A stretch of 64,000 nucleotides of DNA from a bacterium (GTDB lineage: Bacteria; Patescibacteria; JAEDAM01; Absconditabacterales; Absconditicoccaceae), in assembly GCA_030528665.1 (NCBI GenBank), contig JAUMYK010000002.1, positions 1 to 64,000 on the forward strand. Reading direction: 5' to 3'. Shown here one piece after another: positions 33,210 through 43,634 of this stretch. The notes beneath the pieces are model-generated. The model searched no databases. It was not told where the DNA came from and worked only from the letters and a program-made list of their open reading frames with translations. The position numbers and the translations under genes are program-made. Positions within the stretch are counted from its first letter, which is position 1; the number at the start of each line of letters is the position of its first letter.

Positions 33210-33850
33210 ATTAGTATTTTCCTCCCTTCGTCTCGCTCTGCTCAGCAATTCCCTCACTTTTATAGTTCAGAATGTAGGGTGAAGATTTTCAGTTTCTTGT
33301 CATTCCGTGCTTGATCTGCAATCTCTAGCTCCCTCCGCCTCGCTTCGCTCAGCACCTCCCTCATCGAGGGAGGACTCAGCCTATGGGAAAATGTAGTTCG
33401 TAGTTTATTCTGATTGAGGGAGGATTTAGCTCTATAAGCTTAGCTAATAAAAGTTCCCCCTCAATGAGGGGGGATGCCCGTAGGGCAGGGGGAGCTATTT
33501 CTTCAGTGAAGAGTTCAGAATGTAGAGTGAAGAGTAGTAATTGCTTGTTATTCTGGACTTAATCTCCTTGTCATTACGGACTTGATCTTGCCTGTCATTC
33601 CGGACTTGATCCGGAATCCTATCCGCAATCTGAGATCCTGAATCAAGTTCAGGATGACGCAATCAAGTTCCCCGCAACTGTGTGCGGGACAAGCAACATG
33701 GCTGTGGTTTCGTCATTCCGGACTTGATCAGAAATCTCCATCACTTACTAAGAGATGCTGAATCAAGTTCAGCATGACTAGTAAAGAGGTAAGATGCTTT
33801 ATCATGTTTAGTATGACAAATCAGATTGTCCGCATCGTACTATAGGTAGC
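33210..33850. repeat. Large intergenic repeat block
   Basis: Composite of all short families: GCTCCCTCCGCCTCGCTTCG (about 33330), the GTTCCCCCTCAATGAGGGGG unit (about 33451), the phrase GAGTTCAGAATGTAGAGTGA, family A palindromes (33297, 33590-33655, 33716-33780), and the CCCGCAACTGTGTGCGGG hairpin (about 33670). It repeats the order seen at 4.8-5.4 kb. Bases 33851-34073 are AT-rich and hold no gene. Confidence 0.7.
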
Positions 33851-34073
33851 GAGGATATTGCGTAAAGAAAAGATACTATAAGGAGTATACACTGCGATTT
33901 TTAGCTATTCTGAATGTTGAACTGGTCATTGTGGCTTTTTATCTTGATGGTGAAAATCAGATTTTTTCTTTCTTTTGAAAAAATGTAAAGGGATATTTTT
34001 GTGCTTTGTTTAAAAAAATTGAGTTTTTTGGATTTTTTGGCTATCATTAGGAAATGATTTATTTTGTAGCAAG

Positions 34074-34703
34074 ATGGACATGGTATATATTCCAGACAGT
34101 TTGATTGAAGAGATTGAAGAGCTTAAGGAGCTGGGGAAATTTGATGAGGCAATCACGCTAGTCAACAAGATTTTGACTCGTGATCCGAGTAATGAAGATG
34201 CGATTTTGCAGATAGCAGATATTCAATATCGCAAGTGAGAGATTGGCAAAGCTGACAAGGCGGTCGATTTTCTCAATGCACAAAAAAAGCATAATGATCC
34301 TTTGGGATTGTATATCAAAGGTTTGCTCGAGATGGAGAAAAATAATCGAAAAGGAGCAAGATCCTATCTCGCAAAAGCTATGGATATGACGAATGCGACC
34401 AATCACGAGATTCTCAGGTGTTATGGGTTGTGTGAGTATTGGTATGGTAATAGAGCCAAGGGGCTAGGATTTATCAAAGATGCTTTTGCTCTGGATAATA
34501 AGGATGCTGAAGTGATTTACAATTTGATTCAGATCTATATTTTGGAGCAGGAGTATAAAGATGCCCAGCAGATGATTGCCTATTTCAATAAGTATCAGGA
34601 TTCGTTAAAATTTATTGATAAGCAGCTGGCTTTTTATCAAAATAAGATTTCGCTGTTTGAGAAATTTATCAAGGCGAAAAAATTATTTCAAATCAGAAAA
34701 TAA
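34074..34703 (+). CDS. TPR-repeat protein
   Basis: 209 residues, all helical. Tetratricopeptide-like units are seen at about 10-45 (EAITLVNKILTRDPSNEDAILQ, joined across fragments by a UGA-Gly at 34236), 60-95 and 115-165 with A-x-x-Y and L/I patterns. No signal peptide. Located 32 bases upstream of ftsX; a scaffold role is possible. Confidence 0.7.
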
Positions 34704-34735
34704 GATCAGATTTTTAATTTTTTTATATTCAGGCA

Positions 34736-35668
34736 ATGAAAAAAGGATTTAGCTTTAATCTTATTCAAAAAGATACTTCAACACTGATCAAAGCATATAG
34801 GATTCCTCTGGTGATGATCAGTATTTTGATGGGATTTTTACTGTTTATTATGAATGTCTTTTTGGCTGGAGCTATTTACGGTAATCATTTCAACACCAGT
34901 ATGAAGGAAAAGCTTGGAGTGTATATTTATCTTAAGGATGGTTTTGATGATCAGCAAGAGCAGGCAGTTACTATCAAATCTCAGTTGGAATCGCAGGGAC
35001 TTAAGGTTGATTATACTTCTAAACAGGATGCCCTTGCCTTTGTAGAGAAAAGGGTAAGCGATCTGACCACTACGCTCAAAAAATATGATTTGGAGAATCC
35101 GCTTCCTTCTACGCTCTATATTATGTACAATGATCAAGCACAGTTTGAGGCGATGAAATCTGTACTAGAAAAGCATCAAAATCTGATCCTCAATATGAAC
35201 GATCTTACTGACAATGCGATCAAAACTCAGGAAAAAAGAGTGCTGAATATCATCAATTTATCTAACTTTCTCCAGTCGTTTGGCTATTTGGTAGTGCTGA
35301 TTATGCTCGTTACGATCATCAATTTTGCAATCTTTTTTCTCAAGACCATGTTTTCCCACTTTAGACGCGATATTCAAGCCAAAAAACTTTTGGGAGCAAG
35401 TGCTTCGCAAATTGCACAGCCGTTTTTGAGAGTGATTTTTATGGTGTTGGGATTTGCGTGTATGGTAGCACTTTTGCTCTTGGTAGGAGCAAGTATTCCG
35501 CTTGATCAGTATTTGCTTGTTTTGTTTGATTTTAGTTTGATCAACTATATTTCTCACATTATTATTGATGTATTGGCAATTGGGGTTTTGGAAATTGTTC
35601 TTATTATGCTGTTGTTGATGGGGATTTCTTATCGATATGTACTCACTTTGCATAAAAAATTGAGATAA
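34736..35668 (+). CDS. ftsX: Cell-division protein FtsX
   Basis: 310 residues with four membrane helices (about 25-48, 180-205, 230-258, 275-300). The FtsX extracellular loop follows helix 1 (KLGVYIYLKDGFDDQQ) and the C-terminal permease part includes FRRDIQAKKLLGASASQI, the FtsX counterpart of EI.IMKLVGAT. FtsX pairs with the ATPase FtsE to regulate cell-wall hydrolysis at division; no ftsE gene adjoins it. No UGA is used. Confidence 0.9.
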   Translation: MKKGFSFNLIQKDTSTLIKAYRIPLVMISILMGFLLFIMNVFLAGAIYGNHFNTSMKEKLGVYIYLKDGFDDQQEQAVTIKSQLESQGLKVDYTSKQDALAFVEKRVSDLTTTLKKYDLENPLPSTLYIMYNDQAQFEAMKSVLEKHQNLILNMNDLTDNAIKTQEKRVLNIINLSNFLQSFGYLVVLIMLVTIINFAIFFLKTMFSHFRRDIQAKKLLGASASQIAQPFLRVIFMVLGFACMVALLLLVGASIPLDQYLLVLFDFSLINYISHIIIDVLAIGVLEIVLIMLLLMGISYRYVLTLHKKLR

Positions 35669-35695
35669 TATCTCCAAAAAAGGATGAAAAACTGA

Positions 35696-35723
35696 AAAGA
35701 GTCAGGATTGAGACTCTTTTTTT
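35696..35723 (+). terminator. Terminator after ftsX
   Basis: Perfect 8-bp stem AAAGAGTC / GACTCTTT with an 8-base loop, running into T7. It lies between the convergent ftsX and ruvB genes. Confidence 0.85.
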
Positions 35724-35737
35724 GATTTCTTTTCTCC

Positions 35738-36673
35738 TTATAACAGGATTCTTCCTTTTGAGGTTTTTTCTATTTTTCAGAGTTTGAGGAGAAGGGGTTC
35801 AATGTCTTCTTCTAGTGTTTTTTCGTTGAGATTAAGCTGAACAGCTAGGGTCTTGATCCCCAGTGGACGATTTGCATTTTGAAGGATCTCAAGATAACTT
35901 TTGTGGATAGGCATCATTCCTCCATCTTGGATTTGGCTCTGGTGGAGGAAGGTCGTTCGTGATGGAGGAGTCAGGATTTTAATTTTTTTACTCACAACAA
36001 AATCTCTGAGCTTGATGACAAAATTATGGATTTCTCTGGGTACAGAAGCGACTTTTTTGCTGAGGTCAGGGAGAAGCTGTGGCGTGATCTGAATCTGATA
36101 GTAGTCGAGATAGTGCTGGATGATTGCTTGTTTTTCCTCCTTGCTATACTCCATAAAGTGAAAATGGTAGACAAATCTATTTTTCATCGGTTGTGAGAGC
36201 GCCTCTGGTTTTGTGGTTGCTCCAATCAGGGTGAAAGGATTGATCGGAAGTCTGAGGTTGCCTCCCTCTGGCATTACCATATCGATGACAAAATCTTCCA
36301 TTGCAATATAGAGTACTTCTTCAATACTTGGCTTGAGGCGGTGAATCTCATCGATAAAGAGGATATCTCAGCTCTCGAGGCTATTGAGTACACTTACGAG
36401 TTCGCTCGGTTTGGAAAGGGCATATCCTGTGATAATTTTGATGTTGCTTTGCATGTGTTTTGCGACAATGCTAGCAAGGGTTGTTTTCCCAAATCCACTT
36501 GCTCCAGAAAAGAGAATATGTCCAAGACTGCCTCATCTTAGTTTGGCACTGTGTATTGCTGTTTCAAGTACTGATTTGATCGGTTCTTGTCCAAGAAAAC
36601 TAGAAAAAGTTGATGGTCTCTGCTGGGAGGAGAGGCTTTGTTGGGCGTCAGGATTGATTTTTTTGATTTCCAT
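35738..36673 (-). CDS. ruvB: Holliday junction helicase subunit RuvB
   Basis: 311 residues, slightly short. STFSSFLGQEPIK near the N-terminus, Walker A GASGFGKTT (57-65), Walker B FIDEIHRL, sensor I GATTKPEAL, then the winged-helix C-terminus RPLGIKTLAVQLN. UGA-Gly occur before GSLGHILF and at the C-terminal GKIEKTSKGRIL. RuvB is the ATP-driven branch-migration motor working with RuvA and RuvC. Bases after the stop hold the ftsX terminator. Confidence 0.95.
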
Positions 36674-36769
36674 AGTTTTTTTGACAGCTAAATCTTGAGG
36701 CTAACTATGGGGAATTTTGATCAAAATGCAAGGCAAAATTTATCTTAATTGAGCGATCGCAAGAGAGGC

Positions 36770-37324
36770 TTATTTGTAAGGGCAGTGATTTTCATGATCA
36801 TTGATGATACCGATGGCTTGTAGGTAGGCGTAGATGATGGTCGAACCTACAAATTTCATTCAGCGTTTTTTGAGATCTTTGCTGATGGTGTCTGAGAGAG
36901 GAGAGGAGCTTGGAGCAGCTTTGTAATATGGGACATCATTGTTGATGACTTTTCAGTCTGTTCGTTTTCGAAGATAGTTGGCAAAAGAGTCAAATTCTGA
37001 CTGTATTTGTAGGAAAACTTGTGCATTTTGGCGTACAGACTGGATTTTGAGTTTATTTCTGATGAGGTCAGGATTGAGGAGCAGGCGGTCGAGCTCATCA
37101 TCTGTCATAGCAATAATTTTCTTGAGATCATAGTTATGAAAGAGTTTTCTGTAGTTTTCTCTTTTTTTGAGTACGGTTTCTCGAGAGAGTCCTGCTTGTG
37201 CGCCTTCTAAAATCAACATCTCAAAGAGCAGCTTATCATCATAGGTAGGTTTTCCTCGTTCGGTATTGTGATAGTGAATATAGTCAGGATTGTTGAGATT
37301 GACTCGTCAGCAGATGGTAGTCAT
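36770..37324 (-). CDS. tag: DNA-3-methyladenine glycosylase I (TagA)
   Basis: 184 residues. The family's invariant tryptophans are all CGA here: I-C-G-W (37304-37306), YHNTEWGKP (37256-37258) and QAGLSWETVLKKREN (37181-37183). The Gly of ICG and of KRGMKFVG are UGA. The C-terminus KFVGSTIIYAYLQAIGIINDH with final His/Cys matches the zinc-binding end of Tag. It excises 3-methyladenine from alkylated DNA. This gene is the best single proof in the window that CGA is Trp. Confidence 0.96.
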
Positions 37325-37449
37325 AATCGAGGAAATCAGGATAAAAACTTTTTTATGGTAGGAGAATGATATGCTTTTTGGCGGAAAAAACAAGTTGATA
37401 TTTACGCTGGTTTTCTTATAGTGTCTGTGTAATATAAAATTTTAGGTTT

Positions 37450-37656
37450 ATGAGAAAAAAAGAAAAAAGACTGATGATTCAGGAGGAGTATGACCCTATC
37501 TTAGGGCAGAAAATTGTAATTGAGACGATAGATATTCCAAAGGAGCAGGAATCTAGTGTAATACCCATTAGAACCCTAATTAAAGGAGTAGCTTCTCAAC
37601 CTTTGCAAAAGCTTCTTCTAACTCAGAAAAAGCATCTGAAGCAAAAGAAAGGTTAA
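37450..37656 (+). CDS. Small basic protein of unknown function
   Basis: 68 residues, Lys/Arg-rich at both ends, no membrane helix, no motif recognised. A plausible promoter (TTGATA ... TATAGT, about 37393-37421) and a terminator directly downstream support expression. Confidence 0.55.
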   Translation: MRKKEKRLMIQEEYDPILGQKIVIETIDIPKEQESSVIPIRTLIKGVASQPLQKLLLTQKKHLKQKKG

Positions 37657-37683
37657 TTTGCATTTTGTTTACATTTTGTTTTG

Positions 37684-37712
37684 GAGGGAGGCATTTGTGC
37701 CTCTCTTTTTTA
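37684..37712 (+). terminator. Terminator of the small basic protein gene
   Basis: Stem GAGGGAGGCA / TGCCTCTC with TTTG loop and six T. Confidence 0.75.
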
Positions 37713-37715
37713 AAA

Positions 37716-37748
37716 AAAAACACGAGCTTAGGATTACCACAACTCGTG
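37716..37748 (-). terminator. Terminator of the small membrane protein gene
   Basis: Stem CACGAG / CTCGTG followed on the minus strand by nine T, just after the stop at 37751. Confidence 0.7.
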
Positions 37749-37750
37749 TG

Positions 37751-38011
37751 TTAGTGATTTTGTTTTTGGTAGAGGTCTATCGCTATCTTGATATTGAGAT
37801 ACCAGAGACCCAAGAGTAAACCACTTAGTCCTAAGAGGATTACTCCTTCTATGCTCATCTCTTCCCAGTTTTTGAAAAGTTGCTGATCAAGTGCAATTTG
37901 CCAAAGTATGATAAGTTCATAGCTTATATAGCAATTGACTCCAAAGAGAATACGATCCAAGTAAGGATAGAGGAGCTTACCAAAGATGAATGAAAGAATA
38001 ATCAGTATCAT
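37751..38011 (-). CDS. Small membrane protein
   Basis: 86 residues with two or three membrane helices (about 1-18, 24-44, 56-80). No family recognised. It starts 80 bases after the stop of the SplB-like gene on the same strand, so they may be co-transcribed. Confidence 0.55.
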   Translation of the reverse strand: MILIILSFIFGKLLYPYLDRILFGVNCYISYELIILWQIALDQQLFKNWEEMSIEGVILLGLSGLLLGLWYLNIKIAIDLYQKQNH

Positions 38012-38090
38012 ATGCTTTTATTTTATATTTCACAGGTAGAGGATAGAGAACTATAAGAAAAAGTCAAGCACTTTTGTGATGAAAAACAAG

Positions 38091-39074
38091 CTATACATAG
38101 TCAAAGAATATTTCTTGGTTTGGGAGTTCCTCTCTAAAAATTTGGATGAAATGTTTCCAGGTGGGATCTGGGATTTTGATGAGTTGATTGTCTTGAGGGG
38201 AGATGAGATTTCGGAGGTCAGAATTGGGATTGTGTTTTTTCATCGTTTTGAAATCTCAGCGATTGTAGATGAGTGAGGCGATAAAAATGGAAGAAATCTG
38301 ATCAAAATTGAGTTCTTTTTTGAGGTGTTGGAGGAGATCGCGATAGAGGGTTTCATAGTTTTCTACTGGTAAAAGTGGGAGAAATCTGAGTCAGATTTTA
38401 TAGCCTTTTTGGCAAAGGGTTTGGATGGCTTTGATCCTCGCTGGGAGGGAGGCGGTGCCTTTTTCGTAGGTTTGGATGAGGGGAGCTGGATTGAGTGAAA
38501 ATGAAAACTCGGTATTGCGAGGTGGAATCCCATTATTGCAGGAGAGGATAGTGGAGATATTTGGAGATTTTGTTCTGGTCTCCATCAAGACTTGATCAAA
38601 TTGTTCAAAAAATGGAACAAAATGTTGATGAAATTCACTGATTGGATCGATTCCTTGGATATCGGAGTAGTTGCTTGCATAAAAGGTAATCGGTCATTGA
38701 TAGTTTTCTTCTCTAAGAGTCAGAATTTGTTTTTTTATTGCAGCTTGGATTTCTTCATAGTTGACAAAAATAACACTATATTGGCTTTTAAAGTTTCCTT
38801 TTAGATAGCAATATTCGCAGTCAAATACACAATTGAGACTTGATTTGAAAAAAAAGGATTTGCCTGCTCGACCGTAATTGGGAGGTACGGGCAGGAGTGG
38901 GATATGGTCCTGCTTAGCGATGATCATGGCAGGTGTGAGCTGCTGATGTCCGATGTTTTTGTCAAAGATATTTTTGTAATGATCGATTTCCAGAACCTCT
39001 GCTCTAGGGAATTTGGCAAGAATGCTCTGCGTGAGCGGGTAGTCTTTAGCTTTGTTTTCAAGGTAGATGAGCAT
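38091..39074 (-). CDS. Radical SAM protein of the spore-photoproduct-lyase-like family
   Basis: 327 residues. The cluster motif is CVFDCEYC (Cys82, 86, 89; C-x3-C-x2-C), preceded by NYGWAGKSFFFKSSLN, where Trp69 is CGA. Then come the ETRTKSPN stretch, SLNP, and RFLPLLPVENY. UGA-Gly link three fragments. The fold is a radical SAM TIM barrel of SplB-type proteins; in non-spore-formers the substrate is uncertain, though repair of UV photoproducts is the family's known chemistry. Confidence 0.82.
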
Positions 39075-39153
39075 TCTTGGAGAAAAAAAGTAAAAAAGTC
39101 TGACTAAGCATAGTGATTGTTTTGTCTGAATGCAAGCGCTTTTTCAGCCATAC

Positions 39154-39182
39154 AAAAAACCAAACCTAAATCAGGTTTAGTT
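39154..39182 (-). terminator. Terminator of the trx transcript
   Basis: Stem AAACCT / AGGTTT with loop GATTT followed on the minus strand by GGTTTTTTG, 23 bases after the thioredoxin stop. Confidence 0.7.
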
Positions 39183-39204
39183 CTTTTTGGTGGTGTGAGG
39201 TGTT

Positions 39205-39537
39205 TTAGAGTGCAGCGTAGTGTTGAATTTTTTCAAGGTAGAACTCTTTTGGATTTGCACCCATAAATCCTTCTTTGATTTCTCCCTTTACTCCGATAAA
39301 TACCGTAGGTACTGAGGTAATCCCATATTCTGCTGCGAGTTCTCCTGCTTCATCTACATCGATTTTTACGATTTTTACTTGATCAGGATTACTTTCTGCA
39401 GCGATTTCATCAAGTACTGGTCAGAGGACTTTACAAGGTCCACACCATGTTGCAAAAAAATCTGCAAGGATTACTCCATTAAAATTGGCAAGAAGTGCAT
39501 CAAATTCTGCTTTTGAGCTAATGTGTTGTACGGTCAT
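39205..39537 (-). CDS. trx: Thioredoxin
   Basis: 110 residues with the active site WCGPCK (Cys32, Cys35; Trp is TGG) and the later Y-G-I-T-S-V-P-T with the cis-Pro. UGA in V-L-G-P-V is Gly. The cytoplasmic dithiol carrier reduces protein disulfides. It lies 27 bases downstream of an ArsR-type regulator on the same strand. Confidence 0.95.
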
Positions 39538-39564
39538 TGTGAGAAGTATAAAGAATAAAAGGCT

Positions 39565-39912
39565 TTACTTGAAGTGGAAGAGTGTCTTGATATCTTTTTT
39601 GAAGGTATCAAAGATAGTGTGATTGAGTTGATAGTAGATTTTTTTACCTACTCTTTCGGTTGTCACGAGCTGAACTCTTTTGAGCATTCAGAGGTGATGT
39701 GAGACCAGTGCCTGAGGTTTTTTGAGTACTTTCATGATGTCATGTACACAGAGTCCCTGAGGATGTGCAAGTTTGAGATTGTAGTAGTTGGCTGGATGCG
39801 CTTCTACATCTCATAATAAGCACAAAATCTTGATTCTATTAGGCTCAGCAATGAGTTGAAGAACCTCTACAAAAGTATAGATATTCTTCAATCCTGAGAT
39901 ACATTGACTCAT
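39565..39912 (-). CDS. ArsR/SmtB-family transcription regulator
   Basis: 115 residues. A winged helix-turn-helix: LQLIAEPNRIKILCLLG, then CVHDIMKVLKKPQALVSHHLGMLKRVQLV with the recognition helix, then the wing GKKIYYQLN. Two Gly (CLLG, HHLG) are UGA. Three Cys (4, about 35 and 56) could sense metal or redox state; the CVHD motif overlaps the usual metal-binding helix (ELCVCDL in ArsR). It is placed upstream of thioredoxin, so it may control it. Confidence 0.88.
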
Positions 39913-40029
39913 TCCACTTATGATCAAATAAAACAATATATCAATATCTATTTATATATTAAAATCAAGAGAATCCTGACTTTTTTCAGTTTTTTTTATG
40001 ATTTCGTAGAGTCACAATGATTAAGAGTC

Positions 40030-40175
40030 TTTTAAAGGAGCTGTTTCACTCTCCTTTGGTCTCCCGATTCACTTTTTAGCATTTCTTCAACATTCCACCT
40101 CGTAGTACGCCAGGGTCGTTCGTTCGAGGTTGGCTTGCTTTCAAGGTAGCCTACGGAACTTGCTGGTATTGGAGC
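40030..40175 (+). repeat. MITE-like repeat, truncated copy 4
   Basis: Shares the start AAAGGAG..GTTTCAC..CTCC, the central GTCGTTCGTTCGAG and the end ACTTGCTGGTATTGGAGC with the three longer copies, but lacks about 80 internal bases including the left inverted repeat. Bases 39913-40029 are the AT-rich promoter region of the ArsR-trx unit. Confidence 0.55.
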
Positions 40176-40205
40176 GGTTTTTTTATTCTTCCTTGCTAGA
40201 GGAGT

Positions 40206-40940
40206 TTATCCTCTTAGAAAAACATGGTCTACATACTGTTTGAGGATATGCTCAGCGGCTTCCAAGTCTTGACGTGTGGCTGCAGCAACATGCTCAAGAG
40301 GATATTTCCATCAGAGAAGTTCTCGTTTGGATTTTCCGAGATTATGGTAGGGGAGGAGCTCAATTCTTTCCATAGCTTTGAGGGGTTTTAGGTAAGTGCC
40401 CAGCTGATGCAGGTCTTCTGGATCATTGGTATAGCCAGGTACGAGCACATATCTGAGCCAGTAGGGTTTTTGGATACTTTCCAAATAGCTTAACGTCTGA
40501 AAGGTATGATCGTTTTTTTGTCCCACGAGTTTGAGATGTTTTTCATTATTGATCTGTTTGATATCTGGGAGGATGAGGTCTGCCAGAGCTAGGACCTCTC
40601 TTGCTTCTGGAGTTTGGATATAGCAGTTGGTATCGATACAAATGTGGAATCCTTCAGATTTCAATTTTTTCACGATGGGAAGGAGTTCTTTCGCTTGGAT
40701 AAGAGGTTCTCCTCCTGAAAAGGTGATGCCTCCCTTTTTGCCAAAGTAGTCTTTTTGTTTATTAGCGAGGGTGAGAATATCCTTAGCAGACATTAGTTTT
40801 GCTTTGCTATTTTCAAAAGGGATGGTATCTGGATTGTGGCAGTACTGACATCTAAACATGCATCATTGGAGAAAAATTACGAGTCTGATACCAGGACCAT
40901 CTTGGGTTGCAAAGGTTTCTATGGAATGTACATTGATCAT
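40206..40940 (-). CDS. Glycyl-radical (pyruvate formate-lyase) activating enzyme-like radical SAM protein
   Basis: 244 residues. N-terminal HSIETFATQDGPGIRLVIFLQ, then the cluster Cys27-x3-Cys31-x2-Cys34 (GCMFRCQYC, where Gly26 is UGA). GGITFSGGEPL follows, and the tail GKSKWELLGKYPLE uses CGA (40323-40325) for Trp as in PFL-activase. These enzymes use SAM to create a glycyl radical on their partner. No pyruvate formate-lyase gene is in the window, so its target is unknown. Confidence 0.9.
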
Positions 40941-41032
40941 GGTTTGTAGTTTATAATTAAGAATTAAGAGGATGTATTTAGCATGAGCTAGGAATTGAAA
41001 GACTGTAGCAGATTTTCTTAGTTTTCTCCTAG

Positions 41033-41062
41033 TAAAAAGCTCCACTGTCTTAGCGGAGCAAT
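41033..41062 (-). terminator. Terminator after nusA
   Basis: Stem GCTCCGC / G-GGAGC (minus strand) followed by five T, about 20 bases after the nusA stop. Confidence 0.6.
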
Positions 41063-41080
41063 TGTTGTTAATTACGGTAC

Positions 41081-42112
41081 TTATATGATTTCAATTTGAC
41101 ATCCACTGAGTTGCGAAGCAAGTTTGATATTGCTAGCTCCTTTTCCGATAGCAAGTGGTTTTTGAGATTCTTCTACTCTTACAGTTACCTTTCCATTTGC
41201 TTTGATCTCTACAGAGTCTACTTGTGCTGGTTTGAGAAGTCTGATGATCAAGTCTTTTTGATCTTCTACACTTTCGATAAAGTCTACCTTTTCTCCATCG
41301 AGGAGTGAGAGTACCGTATTGATCCTATCTCCCTTGTGTCCTACAAAGACTCCTACAGGATCCACACCTTTTTCGTTGCTAGAAACCAGAATTTTTGTCT
41401 TTTTTCCTGCGATTCTGGCGATATTATCAATTTGTACGCTACCTGCCTCAAACTCTGGGACGATTTTTTTGAGGATAGCTGCAACATAGTCTGGGCTCGA
41501 CTGTGTAATATCCAACAGAATACCTCCGGTATCTCTACTGATCCTCTTAAGGTACACAAAGATTTCTTCTCCTGGTTCGTAGAGTCTGTTTGGAATTTGT
41601 CCCTCAGGTGGGAGGACCACAGTTGTACCTTCAATATCAAGGATGATGCTTTCAGCTTGGATTCTGAGTACTTTTGCTTTGAGGAGTTCTTCTTCTTTGT
41701 CCTGAAATTTATCGTAGAATCTTTCTCTTTCGATATTTTTGATACCTTGTTTGATGGTTTGGGCTGCAGCTTGGGCAGCGATTCTGGAGAGTTCGAGTTT
41801 CTCTGGTGTGATATTGATCAGCATTTGTTCTCAGATTTCGATATCTTTTCTCTCTTCTTGCGCATCCTCTAGTAGAATTTGAGTATCTTCGTTTTCGAGT
41901 TCTTCTACTACAAGTAATGCTTTGTAAATACTGATGGTACCATCGTTTTCGATGTTTACGAGAATATCTGCTTTCCTAAATTCGGGATAATCTTTTTTAA
42001 ATCCAGATTTGATTCCGTTTCTGATGACTTCTAGTACTTGATAGGGATCAAGCTTGTATTCTTCGACAAGTTGCATCATAGCGGCTTGAATACTTTTTCC
42101 ATCGAGTTTCAT
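41081..42112 (-). CDS. nusA: Transcription factor NusA
   Basis: 343 residues. An N-terminal domain (ALEVIRNGIKSGFKKDY-like: here QVLEVIRNGIKSG), an S1 domain (about 130-200), and the KH domains with DPVGVFVGHKGDRINTVLSLLDGEKVD and, at the end, KPLAIGKGASNIKLASQLSGCQIEI. One UGA (41828) is Gly. NusA binds RNA polymerase and controls pausing, termination and antitermination. The acidic C-terminal repeats of long NusA proteins are absent. Confidence 0.96.
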
Positions 42113-42273
42113 TCGATATTTTATTTATATACTAAAAAAAGTGTTTTCGACTTTACTATAACTATTCCTGCTGATTTTTCAAGCAGAAAAAAGTCAGATT
42201 TTTTTAGTTGATTTTTTAGAGTATTTTTACTACAATGGGTGGCAATTTTTTAGTCAGGTTTTTCTAGCTGTAT

Positions 42274-43512
42274 ATGGAGCATAAGGTTTTTGGGTGTAAA
42301 GTAAATAAATTTTATCTGAATAAATGGGTTGCCCATTTGGAGGTTACCAAACAGGCTGATGATGATATTTTTCTTGTTGCAACTTGCGTGGTGACAGATA
42401 GAGCTAAGTCTAAATGGATTAAAGAAATTTTGGATCAACTTCATCAAGACAAAAGGGTCTATATCGCAGGATGTGGAAGTATTACTAGAGGGCAGGCTAC
42501 GGATAGGGATATTTTTTTTGCTAATTATCCAGAGCTTCGTCCTTATGAGGACAAGATTTTGCTTTTGGATGAGGATCCTGTACAGGATGCGCAAAGTTTT
42601 ACCAATGGACTTAAAACTCCCAATCAAAAGCTCCGAACCAAAAATTATGTTATTATCCAAAATGGTTGCGATAATTATTGCTCCTTTTGTTTGACTATTT
42701 TTAAGAGAGGGAGGCATAGAAATAGACCTTTGGAGGAGATTATCCAAGAGATTAAGCAAATCGAAGCTGAAGGAGGTCAAGAAATTGTGATTACAGGGAT
42801 CAATCTGGCAGCACGAGGATGTCAGGATACCAGAAATGCAAATGAAAGTAGATTTCCAGAGCTGTTAAGAGCAATTTTAGAACAGACAAGCATCTCTAGG
42901 ATCAGGATTTCTAGTATCGATCCTCAGTATATTACCGATGAGTTTTATGAGGTTGTGAAAGATGTCAGATTTGTGCCTCATTTTCATTTTTCGATCCAGA
43001 GTTTTGCAGATAGGGTACTCAAGGCGATGAATAGGGGCTATTTGAGTGATAAATTGGATGAGGTTTTGACTAAGATTAGAAATTTAGATCGTGTAGATAG
43101 GGAGCTGATTTCGATTGGTGCTGATATTATTTCTGGGTTTCCTGGAGAGACGGAGGAGGATTTTGAGATTACTTGTGAGGGGGTGCAAAAGTATGGTATT
43201 ACCAAGCTGCATGCTTTCCCTTTTTCTGATCATCACAAGGCGGAGAGAATCCCAGCATCGCTCTTGCCCAATCAAATTCCTAACGCGATCAGGAAAGAAA
43301 GAAATAGAAAGCTGATTGAGATTGGAGATATGGTGCGTGACCGTTTTGTGGAGTCGCATTATGGCAAGCGTTTTGAGGTGCTGATCGAGGAAGTCAAAAA
43401 TGGAAAATCTAAATGATGGACTCAAAACTATATTCATGTTGTGATTCCTGGTGAGTATCCCAAGGGGAGTTTGGTAGAGGTGGTTTTGGATGAGAGAAAT
43501 TGTGATTTCTAG
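42274..43512 (+). CDS. mtaB: MtaB-like tRNA methylthiotransferase (radical SAM)
   Basis: 412 residues. UPF0004-like N-terminal domain (FGCKVNKFYLNKW, CVVTD, AGCGS) and the radical SAM cluster CDNYCSFC (Cys132, 136, 139), then GGQEIVITGINLAA followed by CGA (Trp plausible), SIQSFADRVLKAMNRGY, ADIISGFPGETEEDFE and AFPFSDHHKAERIP. UGA at 43414 leads to the final TRAM-like segment, ending at TAG 43510. It adds methylthio groups to t6A37 of tRNA, downstream of TsaB chemistry. RimO/MiaB are less likely because of the ITGINL and FPFS features. Confidence 0.88.
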
Positions 43513-43562
43513 GAGGATCGGAGGGGGGGATGTCAGGTTTTTCATTTTTTTGAGAAAAGAAG

Positions 43563-43622
43563 TTGACATTCTCTTTTTTTTTCTTATGCTCTTTTGACAA
43601 ATATAAAAATGTCTAATATTAA
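43563..43622 (+). promoter_or_regulatory. Tandem promoters of the tldD-like gene
   Basis: TTGACA (43563) with TATGCT 16 bases later, and a second TTGACA (43594) with TATTAA 17 bases later. Both hexamers are close to sigma-70 consensus, better than most upstream regions in this window. Confidence 0.55.
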
Positions 43623-43634
43623 ATATTTAAAAAA

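Noticed and set aside
33109..34073. A gene between the RND transporter and the TPR gene
   Set aside because: Only repeats and AT-rich DNA; no frame with start, length and composition of a gene.
41336..41872. Plus-strand frame of 178 codons
   Set aside because: Antisense of nusA; composition is that of a reverse-read gene.
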